A DNA stretch of 64,000 nt from Lichina pygmaea (lineage: Eukaryota; Ascomycota; Lichinomycetes; Lichinales; Lichinaceae). Location of the stretch: the NCBI GenBank assembly GCA_963422465.1, contig OY730169.1, positions 5,270,001 to 5,334,000 of the forward strand, in the 5' to 3' direction. A program made the position numbers and the translations under genes. This document shows, piece after piece, positions 51,498 to 62,246 of the stretch (positions are counted from its first letter, which is position 1; each line of letters opens with the position of its first letter). The notes beneath the pieces were generated by a model. That model was not told the origin of the DNA, made no database searches, and saw nothing but the letters and a program-made list of their open reading frames with translations.

Positions 51498-53354
51498 TCT
51501 GTCTTTGTTGATGCTCTCTTTGCATCGGGATTTTCTTTGCCATCGGTATCACACCGGGGGGTGTATCTGAAGGTTTAGCTTGGGTTGCGCAATTCCTATT
51601 CGAAATTTCTCGCGATTCCTGTTCCGTTGCTATGAATTCCAGGCGGAATTTCTCGAGGGCATAGGGTGCCCGGTTCTTGCTCTCGACCATTGTCTCTACC
51701 GCGCTTTTCTATGAGGTCTCGGCTATAAGAGTACGATGAAGGCATGATCTTCGTGGCGATGGGCGTGGCCGTGCGAAGCTTGGAGAAGTAGCTCTCGGGA
51801 CGTCCGTCAATGACAAGTGCTTTGCTAAACGGAAGACGGGGTCGGCGTCGATGGAAAGTAGGCCAGTAGCTTGTTTTTCAGGTGTCTGTCTGAGTTCGTG
51901 GCGTGGCTAGCTACCTACCCAGCAAACCACGTGTGTTCGAAAAGACAAGTTTGGGATGCTCTCTGATGTGAGTCTGTCTATATATAGAACTGGGTTGCGT
52001 CGAAGAATGTGGAGGGACTTTGAAGGGTTGAAGAAATTTCAACCTCGAGAGTACTTTGGATGGAGTAGGCAGGGAGAAATGAAGTGTTTGAGTGGGAGTG
52101 AGTACTTTTCGACCTTTCCCGCAAATCTCCAAGTTTTCCCATCAATATTTTGTTCGACTAGGAACGCTACAGCGAGCAGCAGGAAGAAGAAGATGAGTGA
52201 CGACTGATAGATTGATTAGGGAGAACTAGCTAGTCAACTACATGTAGACACGGAGCCGTTGTTTGCCTTAGAGCGAAGAAGACTCTAGAATGCACGGGGC
52301 AGATCCGTGGCGGATCCATGCAGGATCAGCGGCACAATGCAGGATCAACGTCAAGCATATTTACCATCCAGCTGTACTGTTGATCCTGAGTGATCAGATA
52401 GATCTTTCTATACGTACTGTATGTAGAGCTATCAAGCCGTCCAATGTGACAACTCAGTGAAAAAGAGTCTTGCTCAAAGTACTTCAGGAGGGTTTCGCAA
52501 ACTGGCCAATAGAGGCTACTGTAATCATTTCAAGTACGTCAAGGATGTAGGGCTGTTTGATGTAGAACCTCTACAGCAGGCAGCGAGGAAGACAAGACAG
52601 ACATGTGGGAGTGTATAGAGGGACTGATTGTATGTTTTCGGTCCCTATTTATCTTTGTTGAAGACTCTCTGCTTCTGTCTTACCGGCTGCCAGTGTTGTT
52701 GAGTATTAGCGCGGCCTTGATGTGTGCAGTTAGCAGACAACCCAGCACTTCTATACCATTGAACATGATTTCATCACCTTTCCTACATGGTGCGAGCTTC
52801 CTTGAGTGCATCTCTTAGCTTTGTAGCAGACATCTCCGGGCTGACAGGTGCAATCACTGTTGCGACAGTTGTGTTTTTACCACCTGAGGCAAGAGTCTTG
52901 AGGCTTGTGATCGGTGATTGTTTATTGATCTGCACTTGCAGGTTGAACTTTTTCGGCGTCCCGCTCGTCATCTGTAGCCAATGATTTCGAGTATAAGCCA
53001 GTGATGCTAGTAGTGCAATTAACTTTGGAAGAATATAGTAAGACACTGTACTCACTCCCTGTAAATCCAAGCGAAAGTTCTCATCATTCCAAAGAGTACC
53101 TGGGGTCTCCGAGATCCCTGTCAACTTTGAGTCTGGAATGTTATCCAGGAACTCAGTGAGAGCCTTGTTAGCCTTGCCCATTTTTCTGAGCGCGGATATG
53201 AGGATGCAAGTAATGCAAGATTCCAAGTCTGCAGCTTGGGTAGAGTGGCACAAGTGGTTTCATCACTGGTTCGCTTCGTAAGGTTCTTCCCCGCAAATAT
53301 CAAGGTTACGTCACACCTTACCGTAGTCGTCTACGCTCTGGCAGATCCAGGGTA
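51498..53354. other. Intergenic region with one unrecognised open frame
   Basis: Mostly featureless AT-richer sequence. A minus-strand open frame (52783-53253, 156 codons) reads like ordinary protein (for example LTEFLDNIPDSKLTG, SYYILPKLIALLASLAY). I recognise no family; it may be a gene remnant. It ends about 100 bases from the MITE. Confidence 0.45.
52783..53253 (-). CDS. Hypothetical open frame, possible gene remnant
   Basis: 156 codons from ATG to stop. It is mixed hydrophobic and polar, with one long hydrophobic stretch (VSTVSYYILPKLIALLASLA) and a Ser/Thr-rich end. No motif recognised and no clear splice partners. Composition is AT-richer than the confident genes, like the broken NLR gene. 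It could be a fragment of an unknown accessory gene, or chance. Confidence 0.25.
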   Translation of the reverse strand: MCHSTQAADLESCITCILISALRKMGKANKALTEFLDNIPDSKLTGISETPGTLWNDENFRLDLQGVSTVSYYILPKLIALLASLAYTRNHWLQMTSGTPKKFNLQVQINKQSPITSLKTLASGGKNTTVATVIAPVSPEMSATKLRDALKEARTM

Positions 53355-54110
53355 CCCGTGCCCATGGGGGGCAATACCCCCCTCCTCCCGCCTCTTCGGT
53401 ACGTCCGGAACACCCTCTCTAAGGAGAGGGTGTCTATCACCGGTCCAATACATTTTCTGGGTAGAGTCAACCACAATGTATATAACTCCACACCACAGCC
53501 ACTGAATAGAAATGTAAGTGGCTCATTTGATTCGCCTGCTTCTGCACTACAATCTCTGAAATTGTAGGCCTTTTCTCAAGCCATGGTAGTGGAAGAACTA
53601 TAAAACAAGAAGGAGTGATGAAAAGTGCACATATCTGAGAGAAGTGAAGCGAGCAACTCAAAGTTTCTATGGTAGCTAAGGTAGCTACGGTAGCTACAGC
53701 AGCTACTCAACAACGCCAGCAAGATCAAGAAAGACTTGTAGCCTCAGGGATGATAGTAAAAGAGCAGGGGAATCAGATAGGCACATAAAAATTATGGGTT
53801 GTCTATCTGTCTGCGGAGTTATAAGTGTTATAAAATTGATGTTGCTGGGAATCTATCCTTGAGCGATCACGACTGTAACTTCTCAGTAATGCCACCAAAA
53901 TCTAGAGAAGCCTAAATCTTCACAGATTATAGAAGAGATGTAGAGGAATAAAACTAGCTACTTACATTCCTATTTAGTCGCTGTGTTGTGGAGTTATGTG
54001 TATTGCAGTTGACTCTACCCAGAAAATGTACTGGACCCTCCTTAGAGAGGGTGTTCCGGACGTACCGAAGGGGCGGGAGGAGGGGGGTATTGCCCCCCCA
54101 TGGGCACGGG
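53355..54110. mobile_element. MITE-like DNA transposon relative with long terminal inverted repeats
   Basis: 756 bases flanked by TA (53353-53354 and 54111-54112). Terminal inverted repeats of about 155-170 bases (53355-53523 and 53957-54110) begin CCCGTGCCCATGGGGGGCAA and run through CGGTACGTCCGGAACACC, TTTTCTGGGTAGAGTCAA and ATAACTCCACA. The left arm has an extra hairpin (CCCTCTCTAAGGAGAGGG) partly missing in the right. The 430-base centre is AT-rich and codes for nothing evident. TA duplications suggest mobilisation by a Tc1/mariner- or Fot/pogo-type transposase. Confidence 0.88.
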
Positions 54111-54420
54111 TAACTTCCGTACGTACAGTATGTAATACGTACTGTACCTCCCGTACGTTACGTGCAAGTTACGAATTATTTTCTCGGATTTACAGATGGT
54201 TCCCAGCTACAGTACGTACATACGTATCGACGTCTATTGTGAGATAAGTCATACGGTACGTACGTGATAAGAATCTCTGGTCTTATCCAACGACTCATCT
54301 TCATCTTGTTCTTTCCGCCGACTTAACACCATCGATCAGTAGAAACACTAGTACCAACCAACATCAACAGTCGCTGTTCCTACCTAAGCTCCGGAGACTT
54401 GATCCACCGTCGGCCTTTTA

Positions 54421-55713
54421 ATGACGAGCTCACAATCGGGACTTCAGTGGAGATCGTCCCTCTGGGGCTTTAAGCCTGAATGGACGATCGAACCCCGAGT
54501 CGACATCATCGAGCGTATCGTACGCCAGAAGCTCGGGCAGCTTGAAAGTTGCCGCGTCGAGTTCTTCGGCCAAGGTGCTTTCAACAAGCTATACACGGTC
54601 CGATGCGACATCGGCGACTACATGATGCGGATCTCGCTGCCGGTGGATCCGCGGTACAAGACTTTGAGCGAGGTGGCGACCCTTGATTTCGTGTGGCAGC
54701 ACACCGAAATTCCAGTGCCGATGGTGATCGCCTTTGACGCCTCAAACGAGAACGACCTCGGTTTCGAATGGATGTTGATGGAGATGATGCCAGGAGTTCC
54801 TCTTGCGGATGTCTGGTGGACGATATCGTGGTCAGCAAAGCAGACGCTGGCCAAGCGCCTGGCACTTTTCACAGCGCAGCTATTCCGCAAGAAGTTCACT
54901 TCTCTGGGCAACCTCTACCACGCCGACGAGCGCAGCGATGGACCATATGATGGCGGCACATCAGCCAAAGGAAGGCTTTCCACCGGATTTCTTGTCGGCA
55001 GGATTGTCTCGACACCGTTCTTCTGGGTCGACAATGTGAAGCAGGTTGCGCAACGCGGGCCCTTTCGGTCAAGCCAAGAGTGGCTGTCAGCGCATTTGCT
55101 CTTCAATCGCAACAATGTCGAAAAGACTCTCGAAACGTCGGACGACGAAGACGACCTCGAGGACGCAAATGAGACGTCTCAGAACATTCAGAAAATGCTT
55201 TCTCTCCTCCCGTCATTCTTCCCAACCGACCCAGGTCAAGTGCCAGAAGTGTCAGCTTTAAGACACGATGATCTCTCGGATCGTAACATCTTGGTCGACC
55301 AGGATGGAAATCTTACCGCAGTCCTCGATTGGGAATGCGTCTCTGCGCTACCGTTGTGGAAAGTGTGCCAGGTGCCTGCATTGCTTGAGAGCACAGAGCG
55401 TCACGATAGGCCTGTGAAGGGTGGCTATACCGTCGACGACAACGGGGAGGTCAACCAGCTCTACTGGATACACCTGGAGGCGTACGAGCGCACCCAACTT
55501 CGTGCGCTGTTCCTGCAGGAGATGGAACGCATTGAGCCAGAGTGGATCAAGACTTCTTCAATGGCTTCTACCGAAAGCAAAACGGACTTCGAACTAGCCG
55601 TGCTGAATTGCGACGGTTTCGTATGCTGGAAAGCTATCCACGAGTGGCTGGAGGACGCTATGAAGACTGAGGTTAGTCAGCTCTGGAGCTTGGAAAAGCG
55701 CATGCACTCGTGA
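54421..55713 (+). CDS. Aminoglycoside phosphotransferase (APH) family kinase-like protein
   Basis: Intronless, 430 residues, ATG to TGA. Belongs to the APH/choline-kinase fold common in filamentous fungi, most of unknown substrate. Seen: nucleotide-loop region VEFFGQGAFNKLYTVRC, then YMMRISLPVDP (Met in place of the usual Lys-adjacent pattern), TLDFVWQHTEIPVP, the hinge WMLMEMMPGVPLADVW, catalytic loop LRHDDLSDRNILVD and metal-binding VLDWECVSALPLWKV. The acidic DDEDDLED stretch (about residue 240) is an insert. Drug resistance should not be assumed. It sits about 310 bases downstream of the MITE, whose inverted repeat lies in its promoter region. Confidence 0.85.
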   Translation: MTSSQSGLQWRSSLWGFKPEWTIEPRVDIIERIVRQKLGQLESCRVEFFGQGAFNKLYTVRCDIGDYMMRISLPVDPRYKTLSEVATLDFVWQHTEIPVPMVIAFDASNENDLGFEWMLMEMMPGVPLADVWWTISWSAKQTLAKRLALFTAQLFRKKFTSLGNLYHADERSDGPYDGGTSAKGRLSTGFLVGRIVSTPFFWVDNVKQVAQRGPFRSSQEWLSAHLLFNRNNVEKTLETSDDEDDLEDANETSQNIQKMLSLLPSFFPTDPGQVPEVSALRHDDLSDRNILVDQDGNLTAVLDWECVSALPLWKVCQVPALLESTERHDRPVKGGYTVDDNGEVNQLYWIHLEAYERTQLRALFLQEMERIEPEWIKTSSMASTESKTDFELAVLNCDGFVCWKAIHEWLEDAMKTEVSQLWSLEKRMHS

Positions 55714-57387
55714 TAACATGCTGCTGTGGCTTTACCTGTCTACAACAAAACTCTGTCTGTGCTTATCGAAAGGGTACAAGGAACTCCTTACAGTTATGAC
55801 GCACAGAGTACTCCGTACCGTACCCCGTACGGAGGTACGATATCGTGTGATATGCGACCGCACAGAATCACAATGACTAATCACGGACCCTTTTCGGATA
55901 TGCGTCTTGAATTCTCCAAAGATACCAATGAGAGGATAGGAATTCATGTAAAGAACGAAAATGGAACCGAACCCTGGCCCCAATCAGCGAAGCCTCGGAA
56001 GCATCCGAATCGGCAGATCAAACTCACCGGTAAGGTACGAACCGGACTTGCGGGGGCGACGGTATCCAGTGACATCACTTCGATCTCGACCACCGCGGGA
56101 GAACGTTTCGCCGACGCTCACCAAGATCGAATCTAGCGGGGACGGATCGAGCTTACTGAACGAGCGTTGCCCCAGGGTCGTGCTCTATAAATCCTGTGCT
56201 TCGGCCCGTAAGAAACGAACTTCTCCAAGAGACGGACGAGACGCTGGAGACCTTGACAGTCACGGCGCACCGATCCAAAGAGTACGACTCCCGACACCGT
56301 CACCAGCCAGCCGGTGCGAGTCCGTCAGTGCCAGCGGCAACCAGCATGTCCGCCTCATCGTCCGCCCAGTCGTTGCCGACATCCCCTCACGCCGGCTCCC
56401 GGTCAGATTCACCATCATCTGCGGACTCTGCCCAAGACATGGACGCGATGACGTCGTATCAACGGTACGTTCGCCCGACGGCCTCTACCCGGACAGGAAT
56501 CCAACCACAGGCGACCTCAATGCTGATTGTGGCTCGGGCAGCATCATGAGGGAGCACACGAAACAACAGCTGGACTCGGCGCTCAACACCTCAGGTCGAG
56601 TGCGTGACCCCACGGAGTACAGCCGTGAGAGCAGCTCATCGGCAACATCATCATAACTGTCGAGGCGACGGCTTGCGACCACGCATCCGACTTGGTTCTC
56701 ACCGGGCCTTGACCCGTCGACCGTCGGCGGCGTTACAGTCAATTCAACCTCGACCGGTTGACGTTGGTCTCGTGGATGATGCGATGGGCACGAGGAGCCA
56801 CTCCACCTCTACCACTAGGAGTGTGGCCTCCTGAGGTAGCGTTCCTTAGATCTTGTTCTTTGTCAACTTTCGGGGATGCCGGAGCAACAGGGGGTCCGGT
56901 ACAAAATTGTCATCATGGCATGCGGGATTTCAAATCATTCGACTTAGCGTATCCATGTCATGGTGATGACGTTGCTAGCAGATGACCGATGGGTGTTGCA
57001 TGTGCCGTCTCAAAGATTTCGATGTTTCTTCCTCCGTCACATGGCTCCGCTGACTGTGCTCTACTTGACCTGCCCATGATCCGTGCTTGGGAGAGAAGAT
57101 GGGCAGGATCGCCATCTGGATCCTACAAGGGCACGTAGTACGGAGTACAGTGGCAAGTCTTCGTACGACCCCTTACGGAATCGACTTTGCATTGCGGTCG
57201 CAGGCAGAGCCAGGGATAGGCCTGGCTCAGTCACTAGCGTTAGTCAGCCAGCTGGTCGGGTCTTATAGCCCTCGAGTCCTGAAGGGCTTCAATATTCAGC
57301 CCTTTCCCCCTCTTCGAGCAGGCCGTTGCCTTGGCCGTTTCAGCGCTTTGGGTACTCCTATCTAGTGGTTTTGGATGCGACTGCAGT

Positions 57388-57497
57388 ATCGCGGGAAAAT
57401 GCCGACATTGTTACACTTCCTAAGACCATTGCGACCGACAGCATGTAGGCGCCTACACAGACTCGCGTCGTGACGCTCTACATACATGTCACTGGCG
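57388..57497 (+). repeat. Dispersed short repeat B, copy 2
   Basis: Aligns with 1667-1778 over about 110 bases, including CCATTGCGACCGACAGCATG and CTACATACATG; differences are mainly transitions. Confidence 0.6.
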
Positions 57498-58109
57498 TTG
57501 GGCGTGTGGCTTCTGGCTTGTCTCCGAGTGAGCACCTCTCGCGCGGCTCATCTCTGGCTGGAGTTTCCGCCTACGTACGTAACGTACAGTGGTCCGTCCT
57601 CCTACATCGCTCCGAAGCCCTCAATATCATCGAGCCTGAATGGTTCCACCTAAGATCTACATACCTTTGATTCATTGTCAGCAAACGTACGTAGGTGGAG
57701 CAAAGCTGATACTGTGGATTGGTCTTGCGGTGAAGTGTGCCCGCCCCGGTGCGTGTACCGTGCAATGCTGCAGCTGGCTGTCCCCTCTAGAGTTGGATTT
57801 CAGACGACGTTTCTTGGCCGGATGCATCAGCAGCTTCCCCGAAACCCCTTCGCCGCGCCTTCCCCTCTTCTCTCGCATGGAGATCGGGTCGAGATCCGAG
57901 ACAAGCCGCAGCCTGACGTCAGTTGGCGTGTCGGTACCCGGCGCTTGATGGGGCGACAGTTGTGAAAGCCATCGGTGGGACATGATAGCCGCCGGTGAGA
58001 CGGCGCCCCCCCCCCGGTCAACGGCGGGTGACGTGAGAGCAGCCACTGCCGCTTAGACTCCGGTACCGATGATGGTGCGGTGGTGCCAGACTTCGACTGC
58101 AAGCATACT

Positions 58110-58285
58110 GAAGCCGTCGGTACAAGATATCAAAGATGATTTCCGTAGATGATCTGCGTCGTGGTATCAGTGACGCAAAACACATACCGGTACGGAGTAC
58201 AGTAAGACAATCTCTGTACGACTTACCGGTCGATCCGGTATGCTTGCCGACTTCTGCTCACGAACCTCGTTTGAAAGGGCGGTGT
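58110..58285 (+). repeat. Dispersed short repeat A, copy 2
   Basis: Aligns in the same orientation with 22262-22440. Shares AGTAAGACAATCT, GACTTCTGCTCACG and the CAAAAC-CATAC block. No neighbouring gene. Confidence 0.7.
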
Positions 58286-61200
58286 ACGAAGGTACACACA
58301 CGTTAAGGAATGAATAATTAGGATCCTGGAAGGTCTTCCAAAGTCGCACAGGCCCAAACGACGACGAAGCCGGCTACTCATGGTTGTGGGAGAGTATAGT
58401 CAGCACCTATGGTTGTTCGACACTTCTTGGACAGGCATCTACGGCACCCGAGCACATTGAGGCTGGCCGTGTCTTCGTCCACTTTTTGCTGTTACCGTAG
58501 GATGAGAGGCAGATGCACAGAGTGTCACCGGGCACGGATTTGAACCTCGCTGATGATATCATCTAGCATGACGCTGGTGGTGCTACTTTGTCCGAGCCGT
58601 ACGTAACGTACGTTTCGTACATAGGTACGGTACGGAAGTCCATACGTACCGTAGAGGCGGAGCTGTTGCAACCCCGGAACCCGTTACGGAGCTCAGTGCG
58701 ACCGCAGATCGCTCGATGGCGTAGTGCGAGAAGGCAGTGCGAACAAGTTTCGCTCCGGGCGGATCTTGGACGCAAGGAGGTAGCGTGTCGTCCACCCAGT
58801 CAATCAGGCCGTGCGATAGTCAAGCTACACGGCTCCAAAGCTTGATAACCTCCGAAAGTCTAGTCGGTGCTTGCTAAAGCCTCACCCTGATTCAGCCGCA
58901 ACCGCACTTGATGTCAAGTTGAAGTACGGAAGTACGTATGTACTAAGCAAGGAAATTAAATCTATATCGGTGTTCCCCCTCTGCATTCAGCTTTGTCAAG
59001 CTGTGGTGGCTCTGAATCTGCTGAAAGGTGATGCAAACCCACCAGAGCTATCAAGGAGAAGACAAAAGAATAAAGCAGCATCACAACTTTCTTCAAGCCA
59101 GAATTTCTTACCCCAGATCACCAAGACTCAATCGCATGATGTGTTGGAGGTGGTGAGGCTTGACTTGGAAGATCTGGTCAACAGAGAGACCTAACGAGCC
59201 GCCGTTATCGAAAATATACCGTACAGAACACTCAAGTCTCAAAAGGTTTCCTCGTCGCACTACCACTTGGGGGGGGAGTTGTGTTCGTTCGTCACCCAAA
59301 ATCTTCCAGAACGCCCCAGAATTGACTAGTCATCAGTGGTCCTATTCTAGCTACCGGTACGACTGAGAATGACTGTACAGACAGTAATGTGGCAAATGCA
59401 CTTTTCTTGGGTACGTCGACTGAATTCCACTGGTCACTAGTTCTAGAATCAGTCCTGCAGGTCTCCTCCCCAATCTGTCTCCTTCCAGATCTCCCGTTCC
59501 CGGCCCCGACCCTCCCGACCCTCCCGATCAGTTTGGGTCTTCTAGAATCTGCACCTCTCCGCAGGATCGTACAAAGGAGGATGCCTATCTCTACTCCTTA
59601 TCACAGAGCCAAGTGACATCGATTAGGTACTAGAAGATGTGCTCACGGCTATCTATAGCGCAGCCCACGGCAGCGGATGTACCGGTACACGTGAGCGCAG
59701 TCCGCACCCTCTACATACACGTTAGCTGCTCAATGTGCTGAAGATCTCTCTAGGTACTGCCTCAAATGGTATATATACCGCACGAAGCCCCACAAGCTAT
59801 ACAGCACTACGATATTGTATACAACAGGTCATGACACTGGCACGGCTGGATAATCGACTTGAGTTTCTACTTGAGTGCTCGAAGAGTTTCCTTGCCTGTA
59901 CACCTCGAAGAATCCGCCGCCGACCAGGCCTCCAGCATCAGAACCGCCGGCTGTGTGGCTGCGCACTCTTTGGGGGCCTGAGACGTGTGTACCATGTCTA
60001 ACACTGGTAAAGTATCTCCTTCGCTGCAGACAGGGAGGCTTTCGAAAGTGACGCTGACGAAGTTGTCCACCGAAGTGATGTCAAGGGCTTGAGGGAGGTA
60101 GCCATGAACGACGAGAGTGTTCGGTGATAGACATTCAAGTACCGTGTCTTAAAGCTCGTCGACGACAATGTCACGACATGCCTGAGAAGACCTAGCATCA
60201 CCATCGAAAGGCCGTATCCCCCCCAACATCGATAGAACATCTGTGGCTGCGCCGTCATGGACATCCATCGGAAGACAGAGGCACACTCAATCATGTGAGC
60301 AGAAGACGCAAATCACCTTGAAAGCATGTGTTGTGTATACATGACTCGGAGAGCTACACTTTTGGAGGTCGATGCGGAAATAAGAGACTCCGAATATATC
60401 CTCCGACCGTCTCTAGCCAGGCAGTAACAATCTGGCGACAGCAAACTAGGTCACCACCAACCAGCTATTCACCGGCTAAGGCTGAGCAATATCTTGTTAC
60501 TTCGGCTCAACTAGCTGATGATGGATAGTATCTACACGCATTTGTGTGATGTGTTCAGCGAGGGGTGGTGTTTTCTGAATGATAGCTAACAACATACGGT
60601 ATACAATAGCATCTCCTCTCTCAATCTCACCATCATCCAACAGCAGAGATTACCCTGACTTTGATATGTACTGTCATTGGAACTATCGAGTATATCTTTA
60701 CTTTTGACTAACACGTTAGTGAAGTACCCTAAGGAAAGATCAGCCCTAGTCTTTCTGTATAACTATATCAGCCAGATACTTAACAGAGTACTAAAACTCC
60801 AGGTTACTGTTGAACAACACTGGTCATGTTGTTTCAGTGATGGATCACAAGACTACAAGTCTGACTTCAACGTATGGATACACTAGAAAGCACTATACAT
60901 CTGCTGAGTACTGCTGTATATCAACCCCTCATCTTTCCACCGATAAACTCTCCAGCCATCCTGTCGCCATCGCTAACTCCACCACCAACAGACTCTTCCA
61001 CATGCTCCCCCCACTACTACTACTACCTTTGCCAACAGCAACACCGATTTGCGACAATAACAAATCTCTCTATACACTTCTGTCAGGCATGTCAGAGGAG
61101 CAAGCCAGCAGCCGGCACCTTGACTACATCCTCCACCTGAAACCTCTGAGCCCAAGCAGCAGACAGACACCTAGCATCAAGTCCGGCTCTCCCGTCTCTG

Positions 61201-62110
61201 GTCTATCATACGTACCCCTCTCGGGGGCCTACGGAATACAGCATGACACACTAAGCTGACGACGACTGGCAGGGGAGAACAAAAAAAAAAAGAAAAAGCT
61301 GACAACGGCGCCGACATCGAAGACGGCTAGGCACGCCCATCCGGCGTCACCACGCAACCGTGTCGATCAGACCCCCCTGGATATACGGTGGTACCGAAAC
61401 TAGAGAATGGCCATCGAAACGACCTTGGTCTGGTTTGACCCGGGGGTTGGGCTGGACTATGACCTGGACACTGTGTTTTCAGACAGCGCTTTCGGGACCG
61501 CGAACCGATAACTTGCTGTCCCCCCTCCCCGCCGACTTGGTCGATCAAGTGCTGTACTGCCCTCCGTTTCAGCCTGGACCACCATAGCCCGCCAGGCGGC
61601 CGGGCACACCGGGCAGACCGGCCCTCGAGATCGCAGACACATCGGTCCCGCACTGTACCAGAGCTCGAGAACACAGGCAAAGCAATGAAGAAGACCCTCC
61701 AGGAGAACACGCATGTAGCAGCGATGCGGCAGCAACATTGATTTCCCCGCTCAGCAGTACCTTCCTCGAGCTGTACACTCCTCTACAACCATCCTCATGA
61801 CCACCATCCTCATCGTGACGATGAACACTCAAGTATTTAGAGAATTACTGCTTTTTTTTTTCTTTTCTTTTCTCGCAGTCCGGCCGCTGTGTGCTGCTCG
61901 ACCATTTCGTAGCCGGGACGGAAAGGAAGTTGGACGACACCCCTGCGATTGTCATTGGCTATGAAGAGATGTGAGCGACCGAGCGAGGAAAGTAAAGCAT
62001 GATAAGTAATGATGCACGTTGTAAGGTCATGACCGCGGAGGGCGTACGAGAATACAGTACCGACGAGCGCCGGGAAATCAAGACAGAGTGCTTGGGAAAT
62101 TTAATCTTGC

Positions 62111-62114
<4 letters not shown>

Positions 62115-62144
<30 letters not shown>
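62115..62144 (+). repeat. (TC)n microsatellite
   Basis: About 15 dinucleotide units, roughly 100 bases beyond the stop of the QTRT2 gene and so probably in its 3' untranslated region. Confidence 0.9.
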
Positions 62145-62146
<2 letters not shown>

Positions 62147-62246
62147 CGTGTGAAGAACGCGCCGTGGCCCCGACGAGGTGGACCTCTTGTATCCCGATCT
62201 GTTCGCCGGTACCCGGCATGCTTCGGCATCTGTTCACATGGAACGG

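Larger units (their letters stand above)
55714..62246. other. 6.5 kb gene-poor region with repeats
   Basis: No gene I can support. Contains GTAC tracts (55795-55850, 58598-58650), dispersed repeat B copy 2 (57388-57497), dispersed repeat A copy 2 (58110-58285), a C9 run at about 58007, a G9 run near 59268, and a (TC)n tract at 62115-62144. Ser/Pro-rich overlapping frames at 55961-56656 and a minus-strand frame at 59867-60070 (with the same frame open beyond it) are the only stretches that read at all like protein; neither shows a family motif. Confidence 0.55.

Noticed and set aside
55961-56656. Ser/Pro-rich overlapping frames possibly forming a gene
   Set aside because: Two frames are open at once and neither has a motif or convincing splice sites.
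58505-58575. Minus-strand GGTTCAAATCC resembling a tRNA T-loop
   Set aside because: The flanking bases do not form a good T-stem, and I found no matching acceptor stem or anticodon arm.
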